Of a stretch of DNA of 64,000 bases, positions 38,701 through 46,474 are shown piece by piece. The DNA comes from Pseudomonas orientalis. Lineage in GTDB: Bacteria > Pseudomonadota > Gammaproteobacteria > Pseudomonadales > Pseudomonadaceae. The stretch covers positions 2,850,501 through 2,914,500 of the forward strand of contig NZ_CP018049.1 in the NCBI RefSeq assembly GCF_002934065.1. The letters are read 5' to 3'. The position numbers and the translations under genes are program-made. The notes beneath the pieces were generated by a model. That model searched no databases. It was not told where the DNA came from and saw only the letters and a program-made list of their open reading frames with translations. Position 1 is the stretch's first letter. The number at the start of each line of letters is the position of its first letter.

Positions 38701-39164
38701 CGTATTCAGATGGCGGAATCGATAGTCAAGATCCTTTGCGAGGCAACGCAACGCTCGTGGGCTGGATGCCAGCGAGCTGGATAATCGGCGAATACGGACT
38801 GGAATGCGATCCGGATGGCGGGAATGCCTGGTCGTTACCCGGTCAGGCAGCAATGTTTCGCTACGAAGTTTGGGGTGACCGTGAATCGGACGAAGACCAC
38901 TACCAATCGTACCCTTCGAGCTCGGGAGGCAGATTGCTGACCGAGCGTAATCAGTTAGTAGCGCTCCTACAGAATGAGGGGCTAGAGCTTGTCATCGTGA
39001 TGGAGGTCAGACGTGAAGGACGCAGCAGTCGACGAGGCTCTGACTCGGAAGAGCAGAATCCCGAGGCCACGTACGCTCGGGTCTACAGACTCGACGGAGA
39101 AGGGCAGCTCTATACCGCCGAAGGGCGTATTGGATCTTGGGAGAGCGATTGTCCATCAGCTTGA
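32790..39164 (+). CDS. Giant STAND NTPase with N-terminal Cap4/DUF4297-like nuclease region
   Basis: 2124 residues from the GTG at 32790, which has AAGGA 6 bp upstream; an ATG at 32775 would add five residues. The first ~120 residues look like a Cap4/DUF4297 endonuclease: GARGSNTGDDFHELWAARHA, VEGIAPSD, WDGVDCALYEG and LLEQLKYSA (ExK-type). A STAND NTPase follows, with Walker A GPGGVGKTT near residue 294 and Walker B ALIVIAVDAADNA near 391. The remaining ~1600 residues are helical repeats, the usual sensor part. By analogy with Avs and related defence ATPases, the sensor would bind a phage protein and the nuclease would then degrade DNA. Cargo gene of the island; it overlaps the next gene by 152 bp. 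The exact system name cannot be fixed from sequence alone. Confidence 0.82.
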   Translation: MSDFRGARGSNTGDDFHELWAARHAIRLLDDRDPLQALTVEGIAPSDEAGSSPSTWDGVDCALYEGGSDAKEADRILLEQLKYSAANPRSSWTVARMVSGDKREDSVLNRLAKAWAGIQVLEPKGTVEVSLVTNQPIAAELKTVTAKLATGSVSAPRKRPGKDEPDERKMAFAAGLSKSVLPEFAKALRFNGGAGSRFAIEKKLLADISGWTDLELQAPVSNLRQFIRQRMRPEFAGELITKESVLLELGVSTMGALFPCPPVLERVDAPVPRSSVADIASEIAAGKQRVCLHGPGGVGKTTALQQIEAVLPPHSIMVTYDCYGGGTYLDAATLRHRHVDAFLQLSNELATRLRLPILLSRHQLSDPPRLFSNRLGHAAQAHASEYPDALIVIAVDAADNAVTAATTRKPPEACFVHDFLELGDLPPNVRFIVTARTGRLAELALPSSYSLSEIEPFTRGETEINVRRKWAATDDWIDAFHRLTMGVPRVQAYAMDLGDAPPEKAIDRLLPAGRSLDQVFREQFERALGKSGIATDLPRFCAGLIALARPVPIEDLSAIIGIQVPALIDICTDMAPAIRLTENTVAFADEDFEHFVREAGESMLSEVTQNAADWLMSRCESDSYAAQHVAGLLAASGLGNKLLDLVEREPSPAAIDDPVKRREAELTRLRLAISFCRKAGDSERALRFMLIGGEGLKTERALRALLSNNPDLAVRFASDTAGRLVLTDPKQIGYHGAFLLHKQVIDSLNGDRISLHEGQRLIEAWMAARKALIQKAQHCDWRLEVADVAASIETALRSNGPESALQSLWKWKPKRVRLLVARCLIPRLIAQDGSGLLQGILDTRHLKPWEELFVLVPLVVSGAPLDTTRLASSLRAFCKRWMLSPKRQDARSLLESLWSWMMDVAMTSCELLAADPLSATAVDGFLDVVLLPDNRRIDKVHISNTSHMDLLFRAHALRAARTGGKLKPDDLYESRPEPAEKKERGRDTYHQEEADRKLNELTNMLYPVYAATALAMSGKNDDTIANVLEQATRRKESNTWRLARDHSASALAMAAARGALLLVGRKLDAEFVLRIAKRIHGRWGASDLQPDIEFAERMMLRPELQTALVVDIDTAASVMCTQRIGARDKSQALLTYSRLLLPFSPDDANAVFHDAIEAASQLDREIVAQLRLLGQLFKRGTGDVEDRRVAARDLCEVLVDAAVRLDGDENLPWKEVMETVAALDLPLALANTAKWQDANLVDFSQTLAPVLNSGLTQGTLAPASAMALELMLHGNHAIADAALDHVANCVNSGSYLEEAAWNALVRHNERDNSKLLNSRGMVKWSGQWSRALRERQAFLESLEETASSLPVITKVAATECEVRSTTTWTRENLLNGEDFANALKSALQTARTADRYVSLSDLIATAAERVEIRDRLAFLKVLRDLKVRDGASVVETMLLMLDRWNTPAIRRWAASELPEVIVERLPDFARYIGHSETSLPKALKWTGLAPDGVANLLLRGVEQHGQMFDGEQVFALAGLIAGHLDPHSSSVIGVWYANRLAERVSPEDRDQTWQPRDVPVNVPASVARFLYACLGDHDMRVRWRAAHGIRRLARLDAVEELKALIDEYGRRDESIFRSSRLDFFWIAARLWFVIAWDRIAAELSEIGAQAGALLLAIALDQTFPHLLLVSFARDACLKLVDAGALALDPSQIEQLNAIGRSALTPLPGTSRRPSRVRNGSGEPERRFQFDPMDTVPYWYDPMLDSFANVSQDLLLTTAENWIIDRWGYPGEIRSYEAERQQGRISSHDWALTRNDHGASPTLEHLSTHLEWHALWCSLGELLQTEPLAEGEHSDWSSLPNRVERQMLTQPPCWSADLLGPVPLRSDFWRKSEESLAVWVEQVYELSMRGELIATDCPGHILVGGEWRLVNADRVESLSISSALVEKELGGSLVRALQTMESTWDYSIPTESEDAYDGDDGDYQMIPWLSRPYSDGGIDSQDPLRGNATLVGWMPASWIIGEYGLECDPDGGNAWSLPGQAAMFRYEVWGDRESDEDHYQSYPSSSGGRLLTERNQLVALLQNEGLELVIVMEVRREGRSSRRGSDSEEQNPEATYARVYRLDGEGQLYTAEGRIGSWESDCPSA

Positions 39165-39876
39165 AAACGAAACGCGTAGTGAGTTGGCGTCTCGCTGGAT
39201 GGCTCATCATCTTGCAGAACTTATGGATCTCGCTGAGAACGGTGAAGGGGAGGTTCGACAGACAGCAAAAAAGCAAGCTGCGGAATTGATAATCAAGCTT
39301 TGGGCAAACCGCCGCTCTCTACCGGCATCGGTTGACCCAATGGGTGGTCAGATGGCCGCGATAGAATTGCTGACTGCAATGCGGCCTACGGCAAATCCTT
39401 GGGCACGGTTTCGACGCACTCGTTCGAAAGATGACCTGCTTCATGAAATGTTCGGTGTGCTCACACAGATCGTCATGAGCGGACTCTTGTTGGCCCGTCC
39501 AGTAGAGGTTCGATCCATCGAGGATGCTGAATGGGATGCACTAACGGAAGATGAACGATTCCTGGCTGACCAATTGGGACGGTGGAAGAAACTGTTAGTC
39601 ATCCCAGCTTCAGAAGGCTTCGACCTAGAAGCCTTCTATTCAAAATTTATCGACGATGACGTTGACACTGAACTGGAAGAGCCAACAGGACCGTTAGCTG
39701 AGGAAGAGAAAGACGGGCCTGCTCCTAAGGACGAGCTGCGCGTGATCCTATCCAACCTCGAGACCTTTCAGTCAAAGCTTGCAGCACTCGTTGATCAGTG
39801 CCGTAATTCCCTGGATTCCGATGATGTAGTTGAGGCGGATGATGTGGACGATGTGGACGAATCTGAATTACGGTAA
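39013..39876 (+). CDS. Partner protein of the giant STAND gene, acidic C-terminus
   Basis: 287 residues. The GTG at 39013 has GGAGG 6 bp upstream, which supports a start inside the preceding gene; the two frames share 152 bp. If translation began instead at an internal ATG near 39199 the overlap would vanish. The first part is basic and polar, the middle helical (LASRWMAHHLAELMDLAENGEGEVRQTAKKQAAEL), and the C-terminus strongly acidic (DDVDTELEEPTG and the last 25 residues). No catalytic motif. I infer an accessory factor of the STAND protein. Family not recognised. Confidence 0.72.
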   Translation: MKDAAVDEALTRKSRIPRPRTLGSTDSTEKGSSIPPKGVLDLGRAIVHQLENETRSELASRWMAHHLAELMDLAENGEGEVRQTAKKQAAELIIKLWANRRSLPASVDPMGGQMAAIELLTAMRPTANPWARFRRTRSKDDLLHEMFGVLTQIVMSGLLLARPVEVRSIEDAEWDALTEDERFLADQLGRWKKLLVIPASEGFDLEAFYSKFIDDDVDTELEEPTGPLAEEEKDGPAPKDELRVILSNLETFQSKLAALVDQCRNSLDSDDVVEADDVDDVDESELR

Positions 39877-40260
39877 GGGTAGATGAACTGAGCGACGCGT
39901 TCTCCACAAGTCAGCTCATCTCGATTCATAGCTCCAGGCTCTGTACGAAAACAAATGTCGCGAACAGCTACAAGAGGACTGAAATTTAAAAAAGGCTGCC
40001 GCGCTCTTGATGTCGGAGGAGCATGAGCGCACGCGCTCAGTTCTTGCCGCCTTCCGCCTGCCGTGACCAGTAGAGAACAGCCAGAAGCCGACATCAGCTA
40101 TACATCTACCATTTACTGCCATAGGGCGAAACGTTGTAAGGCTGTTTCTTCGTGGCTTGTACATTAAGGATTGCAGCCAAACCCCGCTAGTCAAGAGTAG
40201 TGGAGTCATCTGGCCATCCCGTATGATGGCCACCCCCTTGTCGCTCGGTGCTGCTTCGTA
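39877..40260. other. 384-bp gap between two defence genes
   Basis: No gene with start, RBS and sensible composition is seen on either strand. It separates the giant STAND operon from the NACHT-type gene and should hold the promoter of the latter. Confidence 0.5.
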
Positions 40261-43200
40261 ATGTCAATCGCCCCGCTTGATCGGCTCATCTCTATATCAT
40301 CAGGCCCTGACGAGTACGCAGGCGCCCAGCGTCTAAGTGATCTGGCCGAGGCCCCCTATGTTGTATTGTTGGGCGCGCCTGGCATGGGCAAGACTGTGGC
40401 GTTCGAGCATTTTGCGGAGCGAGCGGGTGAATCGTGCATTTCTGCCTTTTGGTTTCGCCGCAAAGATCTTTCCGATGCCACGGCGGTGTTTATCGATGCT
40501 CTCGATGAAGTCCCCATACAGAACGCCATTGAGATTGCAAAGTGCTTAGAAGAGCTACCGTCGATGCGATGGCGAGTGAGTTGTCGAGCGGAGGACTGGA
40601 ACGAGGGTGGAAAGCTCAGCAGAGCGTTCGGTCAGGGGCTGGCAGCCCTTGACGAGGCCCCCGTCGTGGCTCAGTTGCAGCCTCTCAGTGAGGAGGAAGC
40701 AGTCGCAGTGCTCACAGCGTTTGGCTGCTCAGAGCCCATCACGCTCCTCTCCACGCTGCAGACGCTGCGATCGACGCCCTTCGTGCTATCCCCGCTGGGG
40801 CTGAAGTTTCTCATGAGTGTGAAGCCCGAACGGTTGCCGTCGCTCACCCGTTTCGAACTGTACGAGTCCGGTGCACGCCATTTCGCTACCGAACACAACC
40901 CCTCCAAGGCAGAAGACCGGCAAGACGGCGAACCTGCGCCCGATGTCGTCCTAGACCATGCCGGGCGCGTCTTTCTGACCCTGCTCCTGGCCGGAAAGCA
41001 TGGCTTGCAGCGATCTGCTCCTGTCCCAGACACCATGCTGTCGGTGCATGACGCGGGGCTTGACCCGATCGCTCGCGAGACCGTCCTGGACACCGCGCTG
41101 TTCATGAAGAAGGGCGAAGACTTCCTGCCCTTTCATCGCAGCATCCAGGAGTTTTTGGCCGCGCGCTACCTGGCTCGCTTGGTGACAGGCGCCCTCGGGG
41201 GCGTAAGACTACATATCGAACGCGCGGTTGCACTGTTGGTGTCGGTCGATGGATTGCCATCCGAGGGTCTGAAGGCGCTGTATGCCTGGTTCACCTGTCA
41301 CCTGGTCAACGAGGGCGCACTACACCACGCCCAACGGCTGGTCCAGCGCGACCCGGAAACGCTGTTACTGCATGGCGATGCGGCCACACTTCCCGTTGCC
41401 TCCCGCGTCACCGTACTGCAGGAGGTTGGGGAACGCGATCCGTTTTTTCGCTGGACTCCGGAGCAGTGGGGACCGGCGCGTATCTGCTCCGTGGGACTTG
41501 TTACCCCGGACCTTGCGCCGCTCGTGATTGAGCTGCTGCAAACAGAGGTGTCCACACACCGACTCAGCATGTTGCTGGAGACTTTGTCGACCGGGCCGGC
41601 GCTCGCCTCCACCGCTGATGCCTGCTGGAGCGTCGCGTTACGCCAGAGTGACGTGCAATGGTGCCGCGAGCAGGCCATTGATGCCTGGTTACATAATGCA
41701 GTGACCTCAGTGGATGACATTTGGGGGCGGATCGACGAGCTCTGTAGCCCCGGGGAAGCGTCGCGCGGTCACTTGCGCAGCATCGCACAACTTTTTTGTG
41801 CGATCCCTGCGCAACAGTTGGCGGTCGGCGACGTGGAGCGGGTTCTGGCTAGCCTGCAAAGAGCCAATAATGCACTTCTTCCGCGAGCTGCGCCGGAAGA
41901 TGGACGCATGGAGAGCACCTACGCGATCAGGGACATCGCCTGGCATGTGGCTGCAGATTTGTGGCGCCCCCTGATTTTGGATACACCGAAGCGCTGGCGG
42001 CTTCAGGCTGGCATGGGTGCCTTAGAGCACAAATTCGCCTCGGTGCTGTGCCTCGCGGCCTTGTCGCACGAGGGCGTAACCGCGAAAGAATTCGCGCACA
42101 TGATGGTCGCTACCGGTTTGATCACTGGGGCCGAGTCAACCTTCAAGAAGGCTGCCGGAGAATGGTTGATCGCTCGACCCACCTCCGAGGAGGTATTGCA
42201 CGCGTTGCTTTTGATTGCGGACCAGGACGTAGCCGATAGCGGGTCGCTTGCCCTCGGACTGCGAGCGATTGGCTTGAAGCCTAGCGAGACGCTGGTGCGC
42301 CTGATGCTGAACTCCGATCCACTGATGTCCAGCGTCGGTTCAGCATACGTCGGCAGACAGGTGGGTATCTGGTCGCTGGAACGAGGGGAGCCTGTACCGG
42401 ACTGGCTGATCCCGGTACTCCACGAGAGCCCGGGTGCTGCTGCTGACGCCGGCATGCAATACGTGCGGCTACACGTCGAAGAAGAATCTGAGCGGCAAGC
42501 GCACCAACAGGATAGCGTCGAGCAGTGGTTAGTCCGTCAAATAGCCGAATGGCAGTCGCAGTTACCCTCGGTGGTCGCAGGCGAGGTCGACGCGGCCTTG
42601 TATTGGGGAGCAGAAGTCTATTGCGGTAGTCGCCCGATCACGGGCCGTCATGCAAGCGGGGTCGAAGCGCTCCGGGAGGTGTTCGGTGGGCCGCTGGCTC
42701 AGTCCATCCTTGAGGGGCTCGCCCGTGTTTGGTCGAATGGCGAGCATGAAGATGACCGAGGGGCTAGCGGGGCCATCACAGCCGCATCTGCGTCCATACA
42801 CCTGGCGGGCGGGCAGGATTTCTCCGAGGAACCTGCGGGACGAATTCTCCAGGTCCTTTCCGCCACAGTGTCGATGCGGGATGCCTATCTAAAGGAATGC
42901 TTAGAGGCGTGCTGCATTGATCAACTCAATCGATCGCTTATAAACGATACTGCTTATTTTTGTCAGCTCGCCCATAAGCGAGACGCCAGTTGGAATACGC
43001 TTTTGTACAAGCTGCGAGAGCATCGAGCGCAGTCCCCGTTACATTTGTGGGCCGCTCAGGTGGCATTGGAGCAGCCTGATACGCTGAGTGGAAGTCTTCT
43101 AGACAGCGTGCTTCGGCTGGCTGAGCTGAATATTGAAGCAACAGCACTGACGCCGCTGTTGACTGATGTGCTGTCCCATTGGTCGAACCAGGGCGACGGT

Positions 43201-44337
43201 ACTGATGCTTTGATCACGGGTAGCGATCGGCGCGGCGCTGACCGCCTGCGCTGGGCATACTTTGCCGTCTGCCTGCAGTCGGGTGTTTTCAGCAATGAAT
43301 TCACACTTGCCCTAAACGAGGCGGAGGACGCTGCCATTCACCGGGTGATCTTCGACGGATACCCCAACTGCAGCTATTGGCGGACGCCGACGTCCACGCT
43401 GGCCGTCAGCCGCCTCCTGTTGCAGTTCCTGTTCCAGCGCACCCCTTTGATGCAGGGGCACTTTGAGCGCGTGTGGCCGGACACCGTGAAAGTATTGAAA
43501 GCCGTTTCGTCGTCGTATGAGCCAGGCGTCGAGACGATCCTTTTGGAACTGCTCACTGATGCTGAAGGTACACGTTGGATTGATACCATCAGGCACGAGC
43601 TTGAGCTCTACAGGCGAGATGTCCGATCGCAAACACAGAAGCTACTCTCCCCGACAGATCTGGCAAAGGTGCTCAGCGGCAGAGGCCCTATCAATGCGCA
43701 GGACCTGAAGGCCTTGGTGCTGTTGATCCTTGAGGAAGTCGCTGCCGAGTTGCAGCCTTCTCCACATAACCTGTGGAGGCTTTTTTGGGACAACAACAAG
43801 CCCAAGGTCGAGAACGATTGCCGAGACGTGCTGGCCGGCAAGCTCAGAGACAAACTTGGCTTTTTTGGTAGCTTCGAGGTGTCCCCTGAAGCGGCGTCAT
43901 CCGGCGGAACGCGGGCGGACCTGCTTGTTACCCACGGCCCATTTACCGTGCCGGTCGAAGCGAAACGGACGAGTCATACACATCTCTGGTATGGGCATAT
44001 CGGTCAGCTTCAGACCTACACCTTGGCGAACAGTACCGAAGGTCAAGGCATTTATGTGATCTTCTGGTTCGGTAATGCGCTTGGTGTGACGCCGCCTCCA
44101 GCAGGCATAAAACCCGAAAAACCTGAAGCGTTGAAGGCGGCACTGAAAGATCTGCTGCCAGCCGAACTAGCTGCTACAACGTCAGTGGTGGTACTGGATG
44201 TCTCCAATGCCTCGCAGGCAGCGAAAGTGCGAAAGGACATCGAGTTCAACAAGGCGAAAGCAGCCAAGCCTCGGCCCCCAAAAAAATCGAAAGCTGTGGC
44301 AGAACTCCCCCAAGGAAGTGAAGGCAAAGGCACCTAA
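40261..44337 (+). CDS. NACHT-type STAND NTPase with C-terminal PD-(D/E)XK-like nuclease
   Basis: 1358 residues. The NTPase lies at the very N-terminus: Walker A VVLLGAPGMGKTVAFEHF (about 39-46) and Walker B AVFIDALDEV (about 75-84), as in NACHT proteins. A long helical-repeat region follows. Near residue 1215 GGTRADLLVTHGPFTVPVEAKR carries Asp then ExK, with QLQTYTLANSTEGQGIYVIFW after it, a PD-(D/E)XK nuclease core. The C-terminus is Lys-rich. Bacterial NACHT defence proteins usually have the effector at the N-terminus, so this order is inverted. No RBS is obvious. It probably acts alone; the Gabija-like gene follows after 92 bp. Confidence 0.82.
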   Translation: MSIAPLDRLISISSGPDEYAGAQRLSDLAEAPYVVLLGAPGMGKTVAFEHFAERAGESCISAFWFRRKDLSDATAVFIDALDEVPIQNAIEIAKCLEELPSMRWRVSCRAEDWNEGGKLSRAFGQGLAALDEAPVVAQLQPLSEEEAVAVLTAFGCSEPITLLSTLQTLRSTPFVLSPLGLKFLMSVKPERLPSLTRFELYESGARHFATEHNPSKAEDRQDGEPAPDVVLDHAGRVFLTLLLAGKHGLQRSAPVPDTMLSVHDAGLDPIARETVLDTALFMKKGEDFLPFHRSIQEFLAARYLARLVTGALGGVRLHIERAVALLVSVDGLPSEGLKALYAWFTCHLVNEGALHHAQRLVQRDPETLLLHGDAATLPVASRVTVLQEVGERDPFFRWTPEQWGPARICSVGLVTPDLAPLVIELLQTEVSTHRLSMLLETLSTGPALASTADACWSVALRQSDVQWCREQAIDAWLHNAVTSVDDIWGRIDELCSPGEASRGHLRSIAQLFCAIPAQQLAVGDVERVLASLQRANNALLPRAAPEDGRMESTYAIRDIAWHVAADLWRPLILDTPKRWRLQAGMGALEHKFASVLCLAALSHEGVTAKEFAHMMVATGLITGAESTFKKAAGEWLIARPTSEEVLHALLLIADQDVADSGSLALGLRAIGLKPSETLVRLMLNSDPLMSSVGSAYVGRQVGIWSLERGEPVPDWLIPVLHESPGAAADAGMQYVRLHVEEESERQAHQQDSVEQWLVRQIAEWQSQLPSVVAGEVDAALYWGAEVYCGSRPITGRHASGVEALREVFGGPLAQSILEGLARVWSNGEHEDDRGASGAITAASASIHLAGGQDFSEEPAGRILQVLSATVSMRDAYLKECLEACCIDQLNRSLINDTAYFCQLAHKRDASWNTLLYKLREHRAQSPLHLWAAQVALEQPDTLSGSLLDSVLRLAELNIEATALTPLLTDVLSHWSNQGDGTDALITGSDRRGADRLRWAYFAVCLQSGVFSNEFTLALNEAEDAAIHRVIFDGYPNCSYWRTPTSTLAVSRLLLQFLFQRTPLMQGHFERVWPDTVKVLKAVSSSYEPGVETILLELLTDAEGTRWIDTIRHELELYRRDVRSQTQKLLSPTDLAKVLSGRGPINAQDLKALVLLILEEVAAELQPSPHNLWRLFWDNNKPKVENDCRDVLAGKLRDKLGFFGSFEVSPEAASSGGTRADLLVTHGPFTVPVEAKRTSHTHLWYGHIGQLQTYTLANSTEGQGIYVIFWFGNALGVTPPPAGIKPEKPEALKAALKDLLPAELAATTSVVVLDVSNASQAAKVRKDIEFNKAKAAKPRPPKKSKAVAELPQGSEGKGT

Positions 44338-44429
44338 GAGGTGCCCACCATGCTGAGGCCACTCGCTAAAGCCCGCGTGCTATTGCATGCGCGTATCGTG
44401 CCAAAACCTTTTGCGACAGGAAAACACGG

Positions 44430-46472
44430 ATGTATTTGTCAGCGCTCACGATTCAGAATTTCCGGCAGTTTGGAGCTGGACGGCAGGGGTTGGTAATTCG
44501 CTTCAACAATGGCGTCACAGCGCTGGTAGGCGAGAATGATGCGGGCAAGTCGTCCGTAATTGACGCATTGCGGTTGGTGCTGCAGACCCGGGATGGGGAG
44601 TACGTACGCTTGCAGCCTGACGACTTCCATTTCCCTGAGAATGGTCAACAAGCCCATCAGATCAAGATCGTAGCAAAGTTCTCCGCTCTCTCGACTGCCG
44701 AGCAAGGCGCGTTATCGGAGTACGTCACGTTTAACAAGCAAGAAGCTGCGGTGTATGTGCACTGGACTGCACGCCGACTGAATGACGATCAGTTGGCTCG
44801 TCGCTGGGTTGATATCGCGGTCCGTAGCGGCCATGGCGGAGGAGGGCCAAGCTTAGACGTCAATGTGCGTCAGTTGCTAGCCGCCGCGTATCTGCGACCG
44901 CTGCGCGATGCTGAGCGCGAGATGTCGCCTGGCCGTGGGTCTCGACTGTCCCAGGTTCTGAAAAACTTTCCTCACATCAAGCACGGTGCTGATTTTAACG
45001 CTGACCAACCTCTTGCAGACCTCAATCCTGCCAGCCTGAGCCTTGCGGGTTTGGCGGAGTATCTGCGTCACCTGGTCAACCTGCACGGGGGCGTGAAGAA
45101 GGCCCAGGACACGATCAACGATAACTACCTCTCCCACCTAGGGTTGGAGGGCGATGATCTGCACAGCCACATCAACTTTGTAGAGGGCGGGTCGGAGTCA
45201 TCGCGCTTGCGCCAGATCCTTGAGCGCCTGGAACTCGGGCTACTAGATCAGCAATCTGGTGATACGAAGGGTTCCTACGGACTTGGTTCCAACAACCTGC
45301 TGTTCATGGCCTGCGAGCTGCTACTTCTGGGTAGAGAGCCTGACGGGCTGCCTTTGCTGCTGATCGAGGAACCGGAGGCGCACCTGCATCCTCAGCGGCA
45401 ACTGCGGCTTATGGAATTTTTGGAAGCTGCGGCCAAACCAATGGCATGCAAGCTGGAAGAGCCCAACCTGGAAGAGATCAATCAGCAGCGCCCCGTGCAG
45501 ATCATCCTGACCACTCACAGCCCCAATCTGAGTTCCAAGATCGCATTGAATAACCTCGTGCTCATGCATCGGCACAAGGCCTACTCGCTCGCGGAGAAGC
45601 AAACTAACCTCGATGCAACCGATTACCGGTTTCTGGCGCGGTTCCTGGACGTCACCAAAGCCAACCTGTTCTTTGCACGAGGTGTGCTCATCGTTGAGGG
45701 GGATGGGGAGGCTATCCTGCTGCCGGCACTGGCGAAGATCATGGGCCGGGATTTCACCCGGCACGGGGTTTCCGTGGTGAATGTGGGCGGCACCGGGCTC
45801 GGTCGATACTCTCGCATACTGCAACGGGCGATACCGGAGGAGGGTACGCTCAATATCCCTGTCGCCAGAGTCGCAGACATGGATGTGATGCCTGACTGCG
45901 CTCCGGCAATCCTGGGACTGGTGGACGATGACAACGATCCCAGGTGGAACGGGAAGCACCGTCGGTGGAAAGCCATGAGGCATTTCGGGGATGATGAGAA
46001 AACCCGTGATGAAGCCCTAGCGGCTCGTCGCACAAACCTCAAAAGCGACGATGCCCAGAACGTTCAAACCTTCATCGCGAATCACTGGACACTCGAATAC
46101 GACCTGGCATACGCGGGCCTTGCGAAGGAGCTTTTAGTAGCCGCCAGGCTCGCGGCAAATGATGACGCGCTGAACATGGAGCGGAAAAAAGTTAAGGAGG
46201 TCGTCGAGGCGGCAGAAGCAGAGTTTGAGCAGCTTCGCCAGTCAACGGACACCCATGCCCATCTCTGCTCACACATTTACAGCCTGTTCACGTCTAGGAC
46301 TGCATCCAAAGCCATCACTGCACAATATCTGGTCGACTTGTTGGAGGATTGCCTGCAGCGCCAAGTGCTCAGCCACGAGCAGATTATGGGTTGGCTGCCA
46401 GGGTATCTAACCGAGGCGATTACCTACGTGACAACGCGTCTCGAGTTAACTCAAGAACCGTCCGGAGATTGA
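44430..46472 (+). CDS. OLD-family ATPase/TOPRIM nuclease, GajA-like
   Basis: 680 residues. N-terminal ABC-type ATPase: LTIQNFRQFG, Walker A VGENDAGKSSVID (about 34-42), Walker B and D-loop LLLIEEPEAHLHPQ (about 310) and TTHSPNL (about 361). The TOPRIM nuclease follows: GVLIVEGDGEAILLPALA (about 419) and VADMDV (about 481). With the UvrD-like helicase 2 bp downstream this is the Gabija arrangement, where GajA nicks DNA when nucleotide pools fall during phage infection. It is about 100 residues longer than classical GajA, so it may be a distinct branch. Confidence 0.87.
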   Translation: MYLSALTIQNFRQFGAGRQGLVIRFNNGVTALVGENDAGKSSVIDALRLVLQTRDGEYVRLQPDDFHFPENGQQAHQIKIVAKFSALSTAEQGALSEYVTFNKQEAAVYVHWTARRLNDDQLARRWVDIAVRSGHGGGGPSLDVNVRQLLAAAYLRPLRDAEREMSPGRGSRLSQVLKNFPHIKHGADFNADQPLADLNPASLSLAGLAEYLRHLVNLHGGVKKAQDTINDNYLSHLGLEGDDLHSHINFVEGGSESSRLRQILERLELGLLDQQSGDTKGSYGLGSNNLLFMACELLLLGREPDGLPLLLIEEPEAHLHPQRQLRLMEFLEAAAKPMACKLEEPNLEEINQQRPVQIILTTHSPNLSSKIALNNLVLMHRHKAYSLAEKQTNLDATDYRFLARFLDVTKANLFFARGVLIVEGDGEAILLPALAKIMGRDFTRHGVSVVNVGGTGLGRYSRILQRAIPEEGTLNIPVARVADMDVMPDCAPAILGLVDDDNDPRWNGKHRRWKAMRHFGDDEKTRDEALAARRTNLKSDDAQNVQTFIANHWTLEYDLAYAGLAKELLVAARLAANDDALNMERKKVKEVVEAAEAEFEQLRQSTDTHAHLCSHIYSLFTSRTASKAITAQYLVDLLEDCLQRQVLSHEQIMGWLPGYLTEAITYVTTRLELTQEPSGD

Positions 46473-46474
46473 TC

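Noticed and set aside
39916..40233. 105-residue open frame on the minus strand in the gap before the NACHT-type gene
   Set aside because: Ser/Arg-rich, no RBS, no recognisable motif.
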